A stretch of DNA of 64,000 nt, taken from Lysobacter oculi. Its GTDB lineage: Bacteria; Pseudomonadota; Gammaproteobacteria; Xanthomonadales; Xanthomonadaceae. The stretch lies in the NCBI RefSeq assembly GCF_003293695.1, contig NZ_CP029556.1, forward strand, positions 1,126,001-1,190,000, written 5' to 3'. The position numbers and the translations under genes were made by a program. The notes under the pieces are model-generated. The model was not told where the DNA came from, searched no databases, and saw only the letters and a list, made by a program, of their open reading frames with translations. Positions 26,176-35,262 of this stretch are shown here, piece by piece. Position 1 is the stretch's first letter. Each line of letters opens with the position of its first letter.

Positions 26176-27036
26176 ATGCCGCTGCTGCGCATCCGCGCCG
26201 AGCGTGACCGCATGTCGGCGATGGAGCGGCGAATCGCCGACCACATCGTCGAGAACGCGCATTTCCTCCGCGACTATTCCTCGCAGCAGTTGGCCGATGC
26301 GCTCGGCATCAGCCAGTCGTCCATCGTCAAGTTCGCGCAGAAGCTGGGTTTCAAGGGTTATCCGGACCTCAAGTTCTCCATCGGAGAAGCGCTGGCGCGC
26401 GAAGGCGGCAACGGCAACGGCCATGGCATCCACGAAGACGCGGCACCGGTTCCGCCGCCACATCCCCATGCACAGGTGGCCGATGAACTGTGGCGCGGCA
26501 AGTCGCAGGCCGAGCAGGAAACCCGCCTGCTCAATCCGCCGGAGAACATCGACGCGATTGCCCACGCCATCCATCGCGCCAACGCCGTGTTCGTGATCGG
26601 GCTGGGCGAAGACGGCATCCCCGCGCGTGCGTTCGCGATGAAACTCTCGCTGCTCGGCATCCTCGCGGTGCACCACTTCGACCCGGCGCTGATGGCGGCG
26701 GGCCTGTCCGGTGCCGGTGAGCGCGACGTGCTGCTGGTGTTCTCCGAGCAGGGCCAGCAACCGATGCTGACGCGCATGCTGCAGGACTTCCAGCCGCGCA
26801 TCGGCCATGTGATCAGCGTGACCCGGCATTCCGCCAACCCATTGCGCGCGCAGGCCGATCTCGCGCTGCTGGTGTCCGCGCACGACGACCGCGCCCACAT
26901 CGCGCCCCTGCTCTACCAGGCGGCGCTGCAGCACCTGCTCGACCTGATCTTCGTGCTGCTCTGCGACGCGCGCGCGCAACGCCTGGCCGCGGTCAATACC
27001 AACCTGGAGCGCATGCAGGAGATACTCTCGCCATGA
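26176..27036 (+). CDS. RpiR/MurR-family transcriptional regulator with SIS domain
   Basis: 286 residues. An N-terminal HTH_6 domain (ERRIADHIVENAHFLRDYSS, then LADALGISQSSIVKFAQKLG) and a C-terminal SIS domain (about 130-260). The SIS phosphate-binding serines seen in sugar-phosphate sensors such as MurR are missing: the first loop is GLGEDGIPA and the second is FSEQGQQPM. The ligand is therefore probably not a sugar phosphate; a dipeptide or amino acid fits the operon. It begins 3 bp after the epimerase gene and overlaps the next gene by 4 bp. Confidence 0.9.
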   Translation: MPLLRIRAERDRMSAMERRIADHIVENAHFLRDYSSQQLADALGISQSSIVKFAQKLGFKGYPDLKFSIGEALAREGGNGNGHGIHEDAAPVPPPHPHAQVADELWRGKSQAEQETRLLNPPENIDAIAHAIHRANAVFVIGLGEDGIPARAFAMKLSLLGILAVHHFDPALMAAGLSGAGERDVLLVFSEQGQQPMLTRMLQDFQPRIGHVISVTRHSANPLRAQADLALLVSAHDDRAHIAPLLYQAALQHLLDLIFVLLCDARAQRLAAVNTNLERMQEILSP

Positions 27037-27836
27037 CCCCTTCCACACGCCTGTTATCCCGCCTGCGCGGTTTCGCCTTGATGGCCTTGGCGATGTCGCT
27101 GCTCACTGCCTGCGCAGGCACGCCGACCGCCTCTTCATCTCCCTCCCTGCCGTGGTCAAACGCGCGGCAGCTGGTCGTGGTGACCAGCGCGGATTGGGAT
27201 GCCGTGCGCGGCACGATGCGGCGCTTCGAGCGCGATGGCGCGGATTGGAAACAGGTCGGCGCGGCCACGCCGGTCATGCTCGGTCGCGCCGGCAGCGCCT
27301 GGGGCATCGGCCTGCACGGTGCGCAGGCGGACGGCCCGCAGAAGCGCGAAGGCGATGGCCGCAACCCGGCCGGCGTGTTCGGCATCGGCATGGCGTTCGG
27401 CTATGCGGACAGCGCGCGCACCGCGCTCGACTACCGGCAGATGCAGGCCACCAACTGGTGCATGGATGTGCCCGCGTCACCGCTCTACAACCGCATCGTC
27501 GACAGCCGCGAGGTCGGCGAGGCGGCGGTGGAAGGCTCCAGCGAGCGGATGCGCCTCGACCTCGCGAAGCAGGGCGACGACCGCTACAGGCTCGGCTTCG
27601 TCATCGAGCACAACCCGCGCAACGTGGCCGGCATGGGCAGCTGCATCTTCGCCCACCTCTGGGGCAATCCCGACAAGACCACCGCCGGCTGCACAGCGAT
27701 GGACGAAGCGGCGATGCAGGCACTGGTCGGCTGGCTCAAACCCGATGACCACCCCGCCTTCGTGCTGATGCCCGACGCCGCCTACGATGCGCGCCAGGCG
27801 GCCTGGCAACTCCCCGCCCGCACTTCCTTCCGCTGA
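27033..27836 (+). CDS. YkuD/YafK-like lipoprotein (L,D-transpeptidase-fold, murein-acting)
   Basis: 267 residues with a lipobox (SLLTAC). The core has His208 in IFAHLWGN and Cys220 in TTAGCTAM, a variant of the YkuD catalytic HxxG...SHGC block closer to the YafK/DpaA branch (xxGCxAM), whose E. coli member hydrolyses Lpp-murein bonds. FVIEHNPRN lies just before the catalytic His. It is therefore either an L,D-transpeptidase or a murein hydrolase. ATGA overlap couples it to the regulator gene. Location and fold fit a periplasmic murein-trimming role. Confidence 0.8.
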   Translation: MTPSTRLLSRLRGFALMALAMSLLTACAGTPTASSSPSLPWSNARQLVVVTSADWDAVRGTMRRFERDGADWKQVGAATPVMLGRAGSAWGIGLHGAQADGPQKREGDGRNPAGVFGIGMAFGYADSARTALDYRQMQATNWCMDVPASPLYNRIVDSREVGEAAVEGSSERMRLDLAKQGDDRYRLGFVIEHNPRNVAGMGSCIFAHLWGNPDKTTAGCTAMDEAAMQALVGWLKPDDHPAFVLMPDAAYDARQAAWQLPARTSFR

Positions 27837-27845
27837 GTCCCGCCC

Positions 27846-29111
27846 ATGACGCTGCCATTCTCCGCCACCACCCGCGTGCTGCTGGCGCTCGCCGCGGCCG
27901 CCATCATCGGCCTGCTGCTCGCGTGGATCTCGCCGGACCTCGGCGCGACGGTCGCCGGCATCGCACAGCCCATCGGCAAGCTCTGGCTCAACGCGTTGCA
28001 GATGACCGTGGTGCCACTGGTCGGCACGCTGGTGGTGCTGGGTGTCTCGACCGCGCGGGATGCCGCAGCATCGGGCCGCATCGCACGCCGCGCCATCGCC
28101 ATCTTCCTGGTGGTGCTGACGTTCGCCGCCACCTTCGCCGCCATCGCCGCGCCCGCCTTCCTGTCGCTGATGCCGCACAGCCCGGCGCTGCTGGACGCGC
28201 TGAAAGGCGCGGGCGATGTCGCCAGCGTCGATGCGCCGAAGGCCGCCGACTGGCTGACCGGCATCATCCCCAGCAATGCCATCGCCGCGGCCGCCGCCAG
28301 CGCGATGCTGCCGCTGGTGGTGTTCTCGCTGTTCTTCGGATTCGCATTGACGCGCATCGAGGCGCATCGCCATGAACGCCTGCTGGAACTGGTGCACGCC
28401 ATCGCCGACGTGATGATCGTGATCGTGCGCTGGGTGCTGGCCGTCGCCCCGCTCGGCGTGTTCGCGCTGGTGCTGGCGGTGACCGCGCAGGCCGGGGTGG
28501 ATACCTTGCGCGCGCTCGGCATCTACATCGCCATGTTGTGCGTGCTCTATCTGATCGCCACGGCGATGCTCTACCCGCTGGTGAAGCTGTGGACGGGCCG
28601 CTCGCTGACCCAGTTCGCCAGCGCCATCTTCCCGGCGCAGGCGGTGGCGATGAGCACGCAGTCCTCGCTGGCCTCGCTGCCGGCGATGATCGAAGTGGCC
28701 GGCCGCAAGCTGCGCATCCCGCTGCCCACGGTCTCGCTGGTGCTGCCGATGGCGGTGTCGCTGTTCCGCCTGACCAGCCCGATCCAGTACATCGGCGTGG
28801 CCGCATTCGTGGCCTGGGCCTATGGCATCGATGTCGGCCCGCTGCAGTGGGCGACCGCCGTGCTGCTGGCGGTGGTGGTGAGCCTGGGCTCGGTGGGCCT
28901 GCCCGGCCAGGTGAGCTTCATGGCGACCAACATGCCGGTGACGCAGGCGCTCGGCCTGCCGATCGACCCGCTCGGGCTGCTGCTCGCGGTCGACACCATC
29001 CCCGACGTGTTCGCCACGCTCGGCAACGTCACCGCCGATGTCTCCGCAACCGCGATGGTGGAAGGCCGCGCGCGCCCGGACGGGCTGGCATCGGCCCCCG
29101 ACGCGGTTTAA
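27846..29111 (+). CDS. Dicarboxylate/amino acid:cation symporter (DAACS/SLC1 family)
   Basis: 421 residues, about eight transmembrane helices and two re-entrant loops. The first hairpin tip [11 protein letters not shown] replaces the serine-rich SSSxT of GltP-type carriers, and the C-terminal ligand helix reads [17 protein letters not shown], matching the D..D/N-x-x-x-D cation and substrate sites. Glutamate, aspartate or dicarboxylates are the usual cargo. As the last gene of the murein-peptide operon it may import glutamate freed outside the cytoplasm (inference). It is followed after 21 bp by a tRNA gene. Confidence 0.9.
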   Translation: MTLPFSATTRVLLALAAAAIIGLLLAWISPDLGATVAGIAQPIGKLWLNALQMTVVPLVGTLVVLGVSTARDAAASGRIARRAIAIFLVVLTFAATFAAIAAPAFLSLMPHSPALLDALKGAGDVASVDAPKAADWLTGIIPSNAIAAAAASAMLPLVVFSLFFGFALTRIEAHRHERLLELVHAIADVMIVIVRWVLAVAPLGVFALVLAVTAQAGVDTLRALGIYIAMLCVLYLIATAMLYPLVKLWTGRSLTQFASAIFPAQAVAMSTQSSLASLPAMIEVAGRKLRIPLPTVSLVLPMAVSLFRLTSPIQYIGVAAFVAWAYGIDVGPLQWATAVLLAVVVSLGSVGLPGQVSFMATNMPVTQALGLPIDPLGLLLAVDTIPDVFATLGNVTADVSATAMVEGRARPDGLASAPDAV

Positions 29112-29132
29112 ACTGCCGCCTGACCCTGCGAC

Positions 29133-29208
<76 letters not shown>

Positions 29209-29226
29209 TCGCAAGGTCAATCGAGG

Positions 29227-29261
29227 AAGCCGGAACACCGCCATGCGGGTCCGGCTTTTTT
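29227..29261 (+). terminator. Intrinsic terminator after tRNA-Ala
   Basis: Stem AAGCCGGA/TCCGGCTT with a nested CCGC/GCGG hairpin in the loop, followed by an unbroken T run. It ends the tRNA transcript and probably the symporter operon. Confidence 0.85.
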
Positions 29262-29301
29262 GTTGCCCGGTGTCCATGAAGGGCCGGAACAACTCGGGGC
29301 G

Positions 29302-29307
29302 TAAACT
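29302..29307 (+). promoter_or_regulatory. Leaderless -10 box of nfi
   Basis: TAAACT ends exactly six bases before the ATG at 29314. No Shine-Dalgarno sequence is present. Confidence 0.55.
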
Positions 29308-29313
29308 CGTCCG

Positions 29314-30057
29314 ATGGTCGAACCGAGCATCTATATCGAAGCGCCGCAGTGGGATGGCGACGTGCGTGCCGCGCGCGCGTTGCAGAGCGAGCTGGCCACG
29401 CAGGTCAAATTGCGCGACGGCTTTCCGAAGCAGCTGCGGACCGTCGCCGGCTTCGATGTGGGTTTCGAGGATGGCGGGGCCACCGCCCGCGCCGCCGCCG
29501 TGCTGCTGGATGCGGTGTCGATGCAGCCGCTGGCCGCGCATGTCGCGCGCCTGCCGACGGCGATGCCCTACATCCCCGGCCTGCTCTCCTTCCGCGAACT
29601 GCCGGCGTTGATCGAAGCCCTGCGCGGCCTGCCGCAGCTGCCGGATCTCGCCTTCGTCGACGGCCACGGCATCGCGCATCCGCGCCGGCTCGGGATCGCC
29701 GCGCACTTCGGCGTGATCACCGGGCTGCCCGCCATCGGCGTGGCGAAGAAGAAGCTGGTCGGCGAATTCGCCTCCCTCCACGACATGCGCGGCGCGTTCA
29801 CCCCGCTGCGCCTGCCATCGAAAACCACCACGCCGGGCGAACAGATCGGCTGGGCGCTGCGCAGCAAGGTGGGTTGCCTGCCGCTGTTCGTCTCGCCGGG
29901 GAATCGCGTGTCCATGGCCTCCGCGCCGGAGCTGGTGATGCGCTTCGTCGCCGGCTATCGCCTGCCCGAACCCACGCGGCTGGCCGACCGCATCGCCTCG
30001 CGGCGCGGCGCGGTGGAGATCGTCCGTTCACCCGACCTTCTGGGCGGCGCTGGCTGA
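29314..30057 (+). CDS. nfi: Endonuclease V
   Basis: 247 residues. This enzyme nicks DNA one base 3' of deaminated bases such as hypoxanthine. The catalytic Asp48 is in AGFDVGF, the damage-wedge block is [16 protein letters not shown], and the second acidic block is [31 protein letters not shown] and GWALRSK complete the fold. The family is about 220-240 residues, so this is full length. It stands as its own unit after the tRNA terminator. Confidence 0.95.
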   Translation: MVEPSIYIEAPQWDGDVRAARALQSELATQVKLRDGFPKQLRTVAGFDVGFEDGGATARAAAVLLDAVSMQPLAAHVARLPTAMPYIPGLLSFRELPALIEALRGLPQLPDLAFVDGHGIAHPRRLGIAAHFGVITGLPAIGVAKKKLVGEFASLHDMRGAFTPLRLPSKTTTPGEQIGWALRSKVGCLPLFVSPGNRVSMASAPELVMRFVAGYRLPEPTRLADRIASRRGAVEIVRSPDLLGGAG

Positions 30058-30087
30058 ATCGACCCGACTTTCCCAAGGACCCCCGCC

Positions 30088-30498
30088 ATGCGCCCGCTCA
30101 TCCTTGCCTGTGTCATCGCGTTCGCCGGTTGCCAGAGCCCGGGCAGCAATGGCGCGCCGTCCGGCCAGGCCGGCAGCGTGCGCGTGCCGGGTGAGCACGC
30201 GCTCCGCGTCGGCCAGTCGCTGACCCTGCCCGACCGCAGCACCCTGACCTACGTCCGCGTTGTCGCCGACTCGCGCTGCCGGCCCGACGTGCAATGCATC
30301 CGCGCCGGGGATGCCGACATCGAACTGCGCTGGGAGCCGGCTTCGGGCAGCGCCGCCAGCGCCACGCTCAACAGCGACCCCGGCAACCTGCAGAAAGCGC
30401 CCAACAGCACGCGCTTCGGCAGCTGGCAGGTGGCCTTGAAGGCGCTGGACTGGAAGGAACCGCCGACGGCCACGCTGTCGGTCACCCGGGCGCCCTGA
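30088..30498 (+). CDS. Small lipoprotein with Cys-rich VQCIxAGDA motif, function unknown
   Basis: 136 residues with a lipobox (IAFAGC) and a serine/glycine linker. The conserved core DSRCRPDVQCIRAGDADIEL is found in many uncharacterised proteobacterial secreted proteins, and its two cysteines could form a disulfide. The rest is predicted beta-strand, ending in a TATLSVTRAP strand. It lies 30 bp after nfi and may share its transcript. I assign no function. Confidence 0.75.
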   Translation: MRPLILACVIAFAGCQSPGSNGAPSGQAGSVRVPGEHALRVGQSLTLPDRSTLTYVRVVADSRCRPDVQCIRAGDADIELRWEPASGSAASATLNSDPGNLQKAPNSTRFGSWQVALKALDWKEPPTATLSVTRAP

Positions 30499-30510
30499 CG
30501 CGGCATTTAT

Positions 30511-30604
30511 GTGACGCGCATCGCGATTACCATCCCCCGGCGTTGACGCAACGCAGCAAAACCGGCTAGCCATAGGGCCATCGGGTTAGGTCTTTGGGGG
30601 ACCG
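30511..30604 (+). promoter_or_regulatory. Structured 5' leader, candidate cis-regulatory RNA
   Basis: The segment before the secreted-protein gene contains hairpin GCGTT-GACGC-AACGC (30540-30554), then AAAACCGGCTAG and GGGCCATCGGGTTAGG, and finally GGTC/GACC (30589-30603), whose loop holds the GGGG of the ribosome site. This looks built for translational control. Bits resemble class I c-di-GMP riboswitches (GACGCAA, ACCGGCTA, CGGGTTA), but the GAAA tetraloop stem is missing, so I do not assign a class. Confidence 0.35.
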
Positions 30605-31036
30605 ATGAAAGCCACTGTCACCGCATCTCTCGTTTTCGCGCTCGCGGCGCTGTCCGGCCTGTCGCCGGCACGGGCCCAGCAGGCCGCGCAATGCCCGCGA
30701 CTGCCGGCAAATGCCGCCCTGCATTGGGAAGAGGTCAACAATCCCGACCTGCTGTTCTGCAAGGCCACCGATGAAGCCGGCGGCCAGCCCTTCACCATCA
30801 TGGTCAGCAACGAATCGCCGTTCGAACCCATCCGCCGGCTGCGCGCCGAATCCACCATGGTCAATGGCAGCAACACCTGGTGGTACCGCACCGAGATCGC
30901 CGCGCGTCCGGAGATCGTCGCGCGCGAAACCTCGGTGACGCTGCCGAACGGGCGCGTCGCCTACATCAACATCCAGGTCATCGACGACGCCGGCCTGCAG
31001 CGCACCTACACGCAGATCTCCGCGCTCGGCTTCTGA
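30605..31036 (+). CDS. Secreted protein of unknown function
   Basis: 143 residues with a Sec signal peptide (cleavage after SPARAQ). The mature part reads CPRLPANAALHWEEVNNPDL, FCKATDEAGGQPFTIMVSN, then a beta-rich stretch with NTWWYRTEIA and INIQVIDDAGLQRTYTQIS. No catalytic motif is seen. GGGGG stands six bases before the ATG, inside a predicted hairpin. It converges on rlmKL with 9 bp between stops. Confidence 0.75.
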   Translation: MKATVTASLVFALAALSGLSPARAQQAAQCPRLPANAALHWEEVNNPDLLFCKATDEAGGQPFTIMVSNESPFEPIRRLRAESTMVNGSNTWWYRTEIAARPEIVARETSVTLPNGRVAYINIQVIDDAGLQRTYTQISALGF

Positions 31037-31045
31037 GCGCGGCCT

Positions 31046-33178
31046 CTAGCGGCGGATGATCCGCCACGCGCGGTGGATCCGCGGGTTGCGGGCGAAATCC
31101 AGCGGAATGGTCGAGGCGCTGATGTCCTCGACCTGCGCGAATTCACCCACCGCCGCCTCATCCAGCTTGAAACGGCGGAAGTTGTTGGAGAAATACAGCA
31201 CGCCCTCCGGGGCCAGCCGCGCCACCGCCGCGCGCAGCAGGCGCACGTGGTCGCGCTGCACATCGAAATCATCCGCCCGCTTTGAATTGGAGAAGGTCGG
31301 CGGGTCGCAGAAGATGATGTCGAAATCGCCGCGCTCGGACTCCAGCCATTCCATCGCGTCCGCCTGGGCGATGCGGTGGCGGCTGCCGCCCTGCCCGTTC
31401 TCGCGCAGGTTGTCGGCGAGCCAGTCGAGGTAGGTCGCCGAGAGGTCGATGCTGGTGGTCTGCGCCGCGCCGCCCATCGCCGCCTGCACGCTGGCCACGC
31501 CGGTGTAGCAGAACAGGTTGAGGAAGCGCCTGCCCTGCGCCTCTTTCGCCATGCGCATGCGCAAGGGGCGATGGTCGAGGAACAGGCCGGTGTCGAGGTA
31601 ATCGAACAGGTTGACCTTGAGCCGCGACGGGCCCTCGCGCACGGTCAGGAACTCGCCGGTCCGCGCGAAGCGGCCGTACTTGCTGCCGCCCTTGCCGGTG
31701 GCGCGGGTCTTGATGGCGACGCGTTCCTTCGGCACGTCGAAGGCGCGGCGCGCGGCGGCCAGCAGATCGCCCAGGCGGCGTTCGGCCAGCGCTTCGGGGA
31801 TGGAACTCGGCGCTGCGTATTCCTGCACGTGCAGCCAGGTCTCTCCGTTGTCCGCTTCGCGATAGACATCGATGGCAGCGGCGTATTCCGGCAGGTCGGC
31901 GTCGTAGGCGCGGAAGCATTCGATGCCCTCGCGCTTGCACCAGCTCTTGAGCTTGCGTAGGTTCTTGTCGATGCGGTTGGCGACCATCTGCGCGCCCTCC
32001 GACAGCGGGCGCGGCGCGACATCCACGCGTTCCGGCGGCGCCAGCGGATCGACCACGATCAACGTGCATTCGATCGCGCCGTTGAAGATCTGGTAGCGCT
32101 TGCGCGCGAACAGGCCGGTGGCCCGCGCCAGTTCGTCGTCGCCGCAAAGCAAGCTGGCGCTCCAGCCGGGCACCGCGGTTTTCAGCACATCGCCCAACTG
32201 CCGGTAGAGCGCGGCATCGGCGGCCAGGCGGGCGTCGTAAGGTGGATTGCAGGCGACCAGGCCGCTGTCGGCCGGCGGTGCGGTCAGGTGCGCCATCTCG
32301 CGCACGTCGAAGACGATGGCCGATGCGACGCCCGCGTTTTCCGCGTTGCGGCGGGCGGCATCAATGGCACGCGAATCGAGGTCGCGCCCGAAGAACGCGG
32401 GACGCAACGCGGCGATGCCGGCCTTGGCCCGCGCCTCGGCTTCGGTGTGGAGCGCATGCCAGCCGTCGCGGTCGAAACCCTTCCAGTAGGTCGGCAGGCG
32501 CAGGCCGTGGCGCTGCAGGCCCGGGGCGACATCGGCCGCCATCAACGCGCCTTCGACCAGCAGCGTGCCGCTGCCGCACATCGGGTCGAGCAGGGCGCCG
32601 CCGTCGTGGTAGCGCCTGGGCCAGCCGCCGCGTGCGAGCACGGCCGCCGCCACGTTTTCCTTCAACGGCGCCTCGCCCTGCATTGCGCGCCAGCCGCGAC
32701 GGTGCATCGGCCCGCCTGAGAGATCGATCGACACGATCGCGCGGCCCTTGCGCACGACCAGGTTGATGCGCAGGTCGGGCGATTCGGCATCCACCGAAGG
32801 CCGCGCGCCGGTCGCCTCGCGCAACGCATCGACCACCGCATCCTTGACCCGTTGCGCGGCGAAACGCGCGTGGGTGATGCCTTCGCCGGAGACATGCGCG
32901 TCGACGGCGAGCGTCATGCCGGCGTCGAGGTGGGCGGTCCAGTCGATGGCGCGGGCGCCGGCGTAGAGCGCGGCTTCGTCGGGGCAGTCGAACTCGGTGA
33001 GCGGCCACAGCACGCGGCTGGCGAAGCGCGACCACAACACGGCGCGTTGTGCGTCGATGGCCTCGCCTTCGACATTCACGCCCGCCATGGTGGCGGTCGC
33101 CTTGGCGCAGCCGAGCGCGAGCAGCTCGTCGGCGAGCAGGTATTCGAGGCCCTTGCCGCAGCTTGCGAAGAATTTCAT
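31046..33178 (-). CDS. rlmL: Bifunctional 23S rRNA methyltransferase RlmKL (G2445-N2 / G2069-N7)
   Basis: 710 residues, a fusion of two methyltransferases. The N-terminal THUMP region (1-150, [17 protein letters not shown]) is followed by the RlmL domain ([21 protein letters not shown] and catalytic NPPY), then RlmK ([31 protein letters not shown] and [12 protein letters not shown]). E. coli RlmKL is 702 residues. The alpha/beta hydrolase gene precedes it by 6 bp and probably shares the promoter. Confidence 0.97.
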   Translation of the reverse strand: MKFFASCGKGLEYLLADELLALGCAKATATMAGVNVEGEAIDAQRAVLWSRFASRVLWPLTEFDCPDEAALYAGARAIDWTAHLDAGMTLAVDAHVSGEGITHARFAAQRVKDAVVDALREATGARPSVDAESPDLRINLVVRKGRAIVSIDLSGGPMHRRGWRAMQGEAPLKENVAAAVLARGGWPRRYHDGGALLDPMCGSGTLLVEGALMAADVAPGLQRHGLRLPTYWKGFDRDGWHALHTEAEARAKAGIAALRPAFFGRDLDSRAIDAARRNAENAGVASAIVFDVREMAHLTAPPADSGLVACNPPYDARLAADAALYRQLGDVLKTAVPGWSASLLCGDDELARATGLFARKRYQIFNGAIECTLIVVDPLAPPERVDVAPRPLSEGAQMVANRIDKNLRKLKSWCKREGIECFRAYDADLPEYAAAIDVYREADNGETWLHVQEYAAPSSIPEALAERRLGDLLAAARRAFDVPKERVAIKTRATGKGGSKYGRFARTGEFLTVREGPSRLKVNLFDYLDTGLFLDHRPLRMRMAKEAQGRRFLNLFCYTGVASVQAAMGGAAQTTSIDLSATYLDWLADNLRENGQGGSRHRIAQADAMEWLESERGDFDIIFCDPPTFSNSKRADDFDVQRDHVRLLRAAVARLAPEGVLYFSNNFRRFKLDEAAVGEFAQVEDISASTIPLDFARNPRIHRAWRIIRR

Positions 33179-33184
33179 CGCGCC

Positions 33185-33709
33185 TCAGAGCCCCGCGAGC
33201 AGGGCGGCGAAGGCGAGCTTGGACGACTCCACATGCTCGGTCAGGCGATGCGCGTCATCGACCATCAACAGCCGGTCGCGGCGCGCCTGCGCCCACATCA
33301 CCACTTCATCGGCGGGGATCAGCTCGTCGCGCCAGCCGTGGATGATCGAGGTCGGCACCGGCGCGGCATCGAGCGGATGCGCCGTGCCCATGCGGATCGG
33401 CGGCGCCATCAGGAACAGGCCGGCGACCGGCACCTGCAGCGACACCAGGCCGGAGATGTAGGCACCGAGGCTGGAGCCGGCCAGCACCACCGGGCCACGC
33501 CGGGCGGCGTCCTGCGCCAGCGCGAGCAGGCGTTGCAGGCGGGCCGGGACATCGCCCAGTTCGCTGATGTCGCGGCGGGTGTCGAGGTCGGTGTAATCCG
33601 GGCGCTCGTGGGTCCAGCCGAGCGCGTCGGCGGCTTCGGCGAGCGCGGTGACCTTGGTGGCGTCGGGGCCGCTTTCGAAGCCGTGGGAGAGGATGCAATG
33701 GCCTTTCAT
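33185..33709 (-). CDS. Small alpha/beta hydrolase (YqiA/YcfP-like)
   Basis: 174 residues. It opens GHCILSHGFESGPDATKVTA, which carries the oxyanion-hole HGF, and has nucleophile elbow GSSLGAY. The acid/base part is IHGWRDELIPADEVV with a His in DDAHRLTEH. The size matches the esterase-like UPF0227 group. It is divergent from the amidase gene, with only 55 bp holding two opposed leaderless-type promoters. Substrate unknown. Confidence 0.8.
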   Translation of the reverse strand: MKGHCILSHGFESGPDATKVTALAEAADALGWTHERPDYTDLDTRRDISELGDVPARLQRLLALAQDAARRGPVVLAGSSLGAYISGLVSLQVPVAGLFLMAPPIRMGTAHPLDAAPVPTSIIHGWRDELIPADEVVMWAQARRDRLLMVDDAHRLTEHVESSKLAFAALLAGL

Positions 33710-33715
33710 GCGCCC

Positions 33716-33721
33716 ATTGTA
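33716..33721 (-). promoter_or_regulatory. Leaderless -10 box of the alpha/beta hydrolase gene
   Basis: TACAAT on the minus strand ends six bases before the ATG at 33709, with no ribosome-binding sequence between them. Confidence 0.55.
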
Positions 33722-33752
33722 GGCGGCGGGCCAGCGCGGACGGGCCGGCTGC

Positions 33753-33758
33753 TAGCAT
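33753..33758 (+). promoter_or_regulatory. Leaderless -10 box of the amidase gene
   Basis: TAGCAT ends six bases before the ATG at 33765, in a mirror arrangement with the hydrolase promoter on the other strand. Confidence 0.5.
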
Positions 33759-33764
33759 CCGCGC

Positions 33765-34331
33765 ATGCACGCCGCCCCCGACATCATCGACCGTCCCCTG
33801 CCCTACGCCGAACTGCTGGATGCACGCGCAGCGACCGACATCGACCTCGTCGTCATCCACTGCACCGAGCTGCCGGACCTGGCCACCGCGCGCGAGTACG
33901 GCGAGCGCGTGCTGTATCCGCAGTCGGGCAGCGGCAACAGCGGGCATTTCTACATCGACCGCGACGGGCGCATCGAACGCTGGGTGCCGGAGACACGCGT
34001 CGCCCACCACGTGCGCGGGCGCAACGCGCGCAGCCTGGGCATCGAGCTGGTCAACACCGGCCGCTTTCCGCATTGGCTGGATTCGCGCCACCAGGCGATG
34101 GACCTGCCGTACACCGAGGCGCAGATCGAAGCGCTGCTGGTCCTGCTCGGCGACCTGCGGGCGCGTTTTCCGTCCATCGACGCCATCGCCGGCCACGAGG
34201 ACCTGGACACCGACCAGGTCGAGGCCAGCGACGATCCCGCCTTGAAGGTGCGCCGCAAACGTGACCCGGGCCCGCTTTTCCCTTGGCCGCGCGTGCTGGA
34301 TGCGCTGCCGCTGCGACGCCTGTTTTCCTGA
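33765..34331 (+). CDS. N-acetylmuramoyl-L-alanine amidase, AmpD-like (Amidase_2)
   Basis: 188 residues, no signal peptide, so cytoplasmic. Zinc-site blocks are LVVIHCTELPD, RVAHHVRGRNARSLGIELVN and the C-terminal IAGHEDLDTDQVEASDDPA; the folding core SGNSGHFYIDRDGRIERWVP matches the T7-lysozyme/AmpD fold. E. coli AmpD is 183 residues and removes the peptide from anhydro-muropeptides during recycling. With the MupP candidate at 2 kb and the epimerase locus, this is a third peptidoglycan-turnover element in the window. Confidence 0.88.
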   Translation: MHAAPDIIDRPLPYAELLDARAATDIDLVVIHCTELPDLATAREYGERVLYPQSGSGNSGHFYIDRDGRIERWVPETRVAHHVRGRNARSLGIELVNTGRFPHWLDSRHQAMDLPYTEAQIEALLVLLGDLRARFPSIDAIAGHEDLDTDQVEASDDPALKVRRKRDPGPLFPWPRVLDALPLRRLFS

Positions 34332-34349
34332 TGTCGCGACGGGGCCGCC

Positions 34350-34355
34350 TACAAT
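34350..34355 (+). promoter_or_regulatory. -10 box of tesB
   Basis: TACAAT lies 31 bases upstream of the start at 34387, with GC-rich sequence around it. I see no strong -35 hexamer. Confidence 0.4.
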
Positions 34356-34386
34356 GGGCGGCCTTTTCCGCCGCCATCGCCCCCGC

Positions 34387-35262
34387 ATGACTTCACCCGT
34401 GTCCGAACTCGTCGACCTGCTCGCGCTCGAGCGCCTTGAAGACAACCTCTTCCGTGGCCAGAGCCGCGACATCGGCACCAAATACGTGTTCGGCGGGCAG
34501 GTGCTGGGGCAGTCGCTGTCGGCGGCGCAGGCGACCATCGACGAGGCGCATCCGCGCGATGCCCATTCGCTGCATGCCTACTTCCTGCGCGCGGGCGACA
34601 TCGAAGCGCCGATCGTCTACAACGTCGACCGCACGCGCGACGGCGGCAGCTTCTCGGTGCGCCGCGTCACTGCCATCCAGCACGGCCAGGTGATCTTTTT
34701 CGCCGCCGCCTCCTTCCACAAGCACGAGGAAGGCGTCACCCACCAGCTGTCGATGCCGGAAGTGCCGCATCCCGAAGACCTGCAGCCCAACGATCCGGTC
34801 CCCGATGACGTGCTGGAAACGCTGCCGATCAAGATCCAGCGCTGGCTGGACCGCGCCGGGCCGTTCGAATTCCGCCACGTCTATCCGCGCGACGAGCTCA
34901 ACCCGCCCAAGCGCCCGCCGTTCCAGCAGGTCTGGTTCCGCCTGACCGAGCGCATCGGCGACGCGCCCGAGCTGCACCGCGCGATGCTCGCCTACGCCAG
35001 CGATTTCCACCTGCTCGGCACCGCCAACTTCCCGCACGGCATCAGCTATTACCAGCCGGGCGTGCAGATGGCCTCGCTCGACCACGCGCTGTGGTTCCAC
35101 CGCCCGTTCCGCGCCGACGAATGGCTGCTGTATTCCATCGACAGCCCGAGCGCGCAGGATGCCCGCGGCCTCGCGCGCGGCCAGGTGTTCGATGTCGATG
35201 GCCACCTCGTCGCCAGCACCGCGCAGGAAGGCATGGTCCGCGTGCTCAAGGACGCCGGCTGA
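34387..35262 (+). CDS. tesB: Acyl-CoA thioesterase II
   Basis: 291 residues, double hot-dog fold, hydrolysing medium- and long-chain acyl-CoA. Opening LERLEDNLFRGQSRDIGTKY and GGQVLGQSLSAA, the first hot dog with HSLHAYFLRAGD, and the second with LDHALWFHRPFRADEWLLY are diagnostic; the catalytic Asp/Gln/Thr set falls in the SDFHLLGTAN and SPSAQDARGLARGQ regions. E. coli TesB is 286 residues. Its TGATG joins directly to the next gene, so the two are translationally coupled. Confidence 0.95.
   Translation: MTSPVSELVDLLALERLEDNLFRGQSRDIGTKYVFGGQVLGQSLSAAQATIDEAHPRDAHSLHAYFLRAGDIEAPIVYNVDRTRDGGSFSVRRVTAIQHGQVIFFAAASFHKHEEGVTHQLSMPEVPHPEDLQPNDPVPDDVLETLPIKIQRWLDRAGPFEFRHVYPRDELNPPKRPPFQQVWFRLTERIGDAPELHRAMLAYASDFHLLGTANFPHGISYYQPGVQMASLDHALWFHRPFRADEWLLYSIDSPSAQDARGLARGQVFDVDGHLVASTAQEGMVRVLKDAG

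Noticed and set aside
23557..27048. A 1163-codon open frame on the minus strand across the NlpC/P60-epimerase-regulator genes
   Set aside because: Its translation is low-complexity Arg/His/Ala sequence typical of the antisense of GC-rich genes, while the plus-strand frames carry complete catalytic motifs.
30540..30603. Calling a class I c-di-GMP riboswitch outright
   Set aside because: Some conserved blocks look similar, but the GAAA tetraloop stem and the standard order of elements are missing; kept only as a candidate structured leader.
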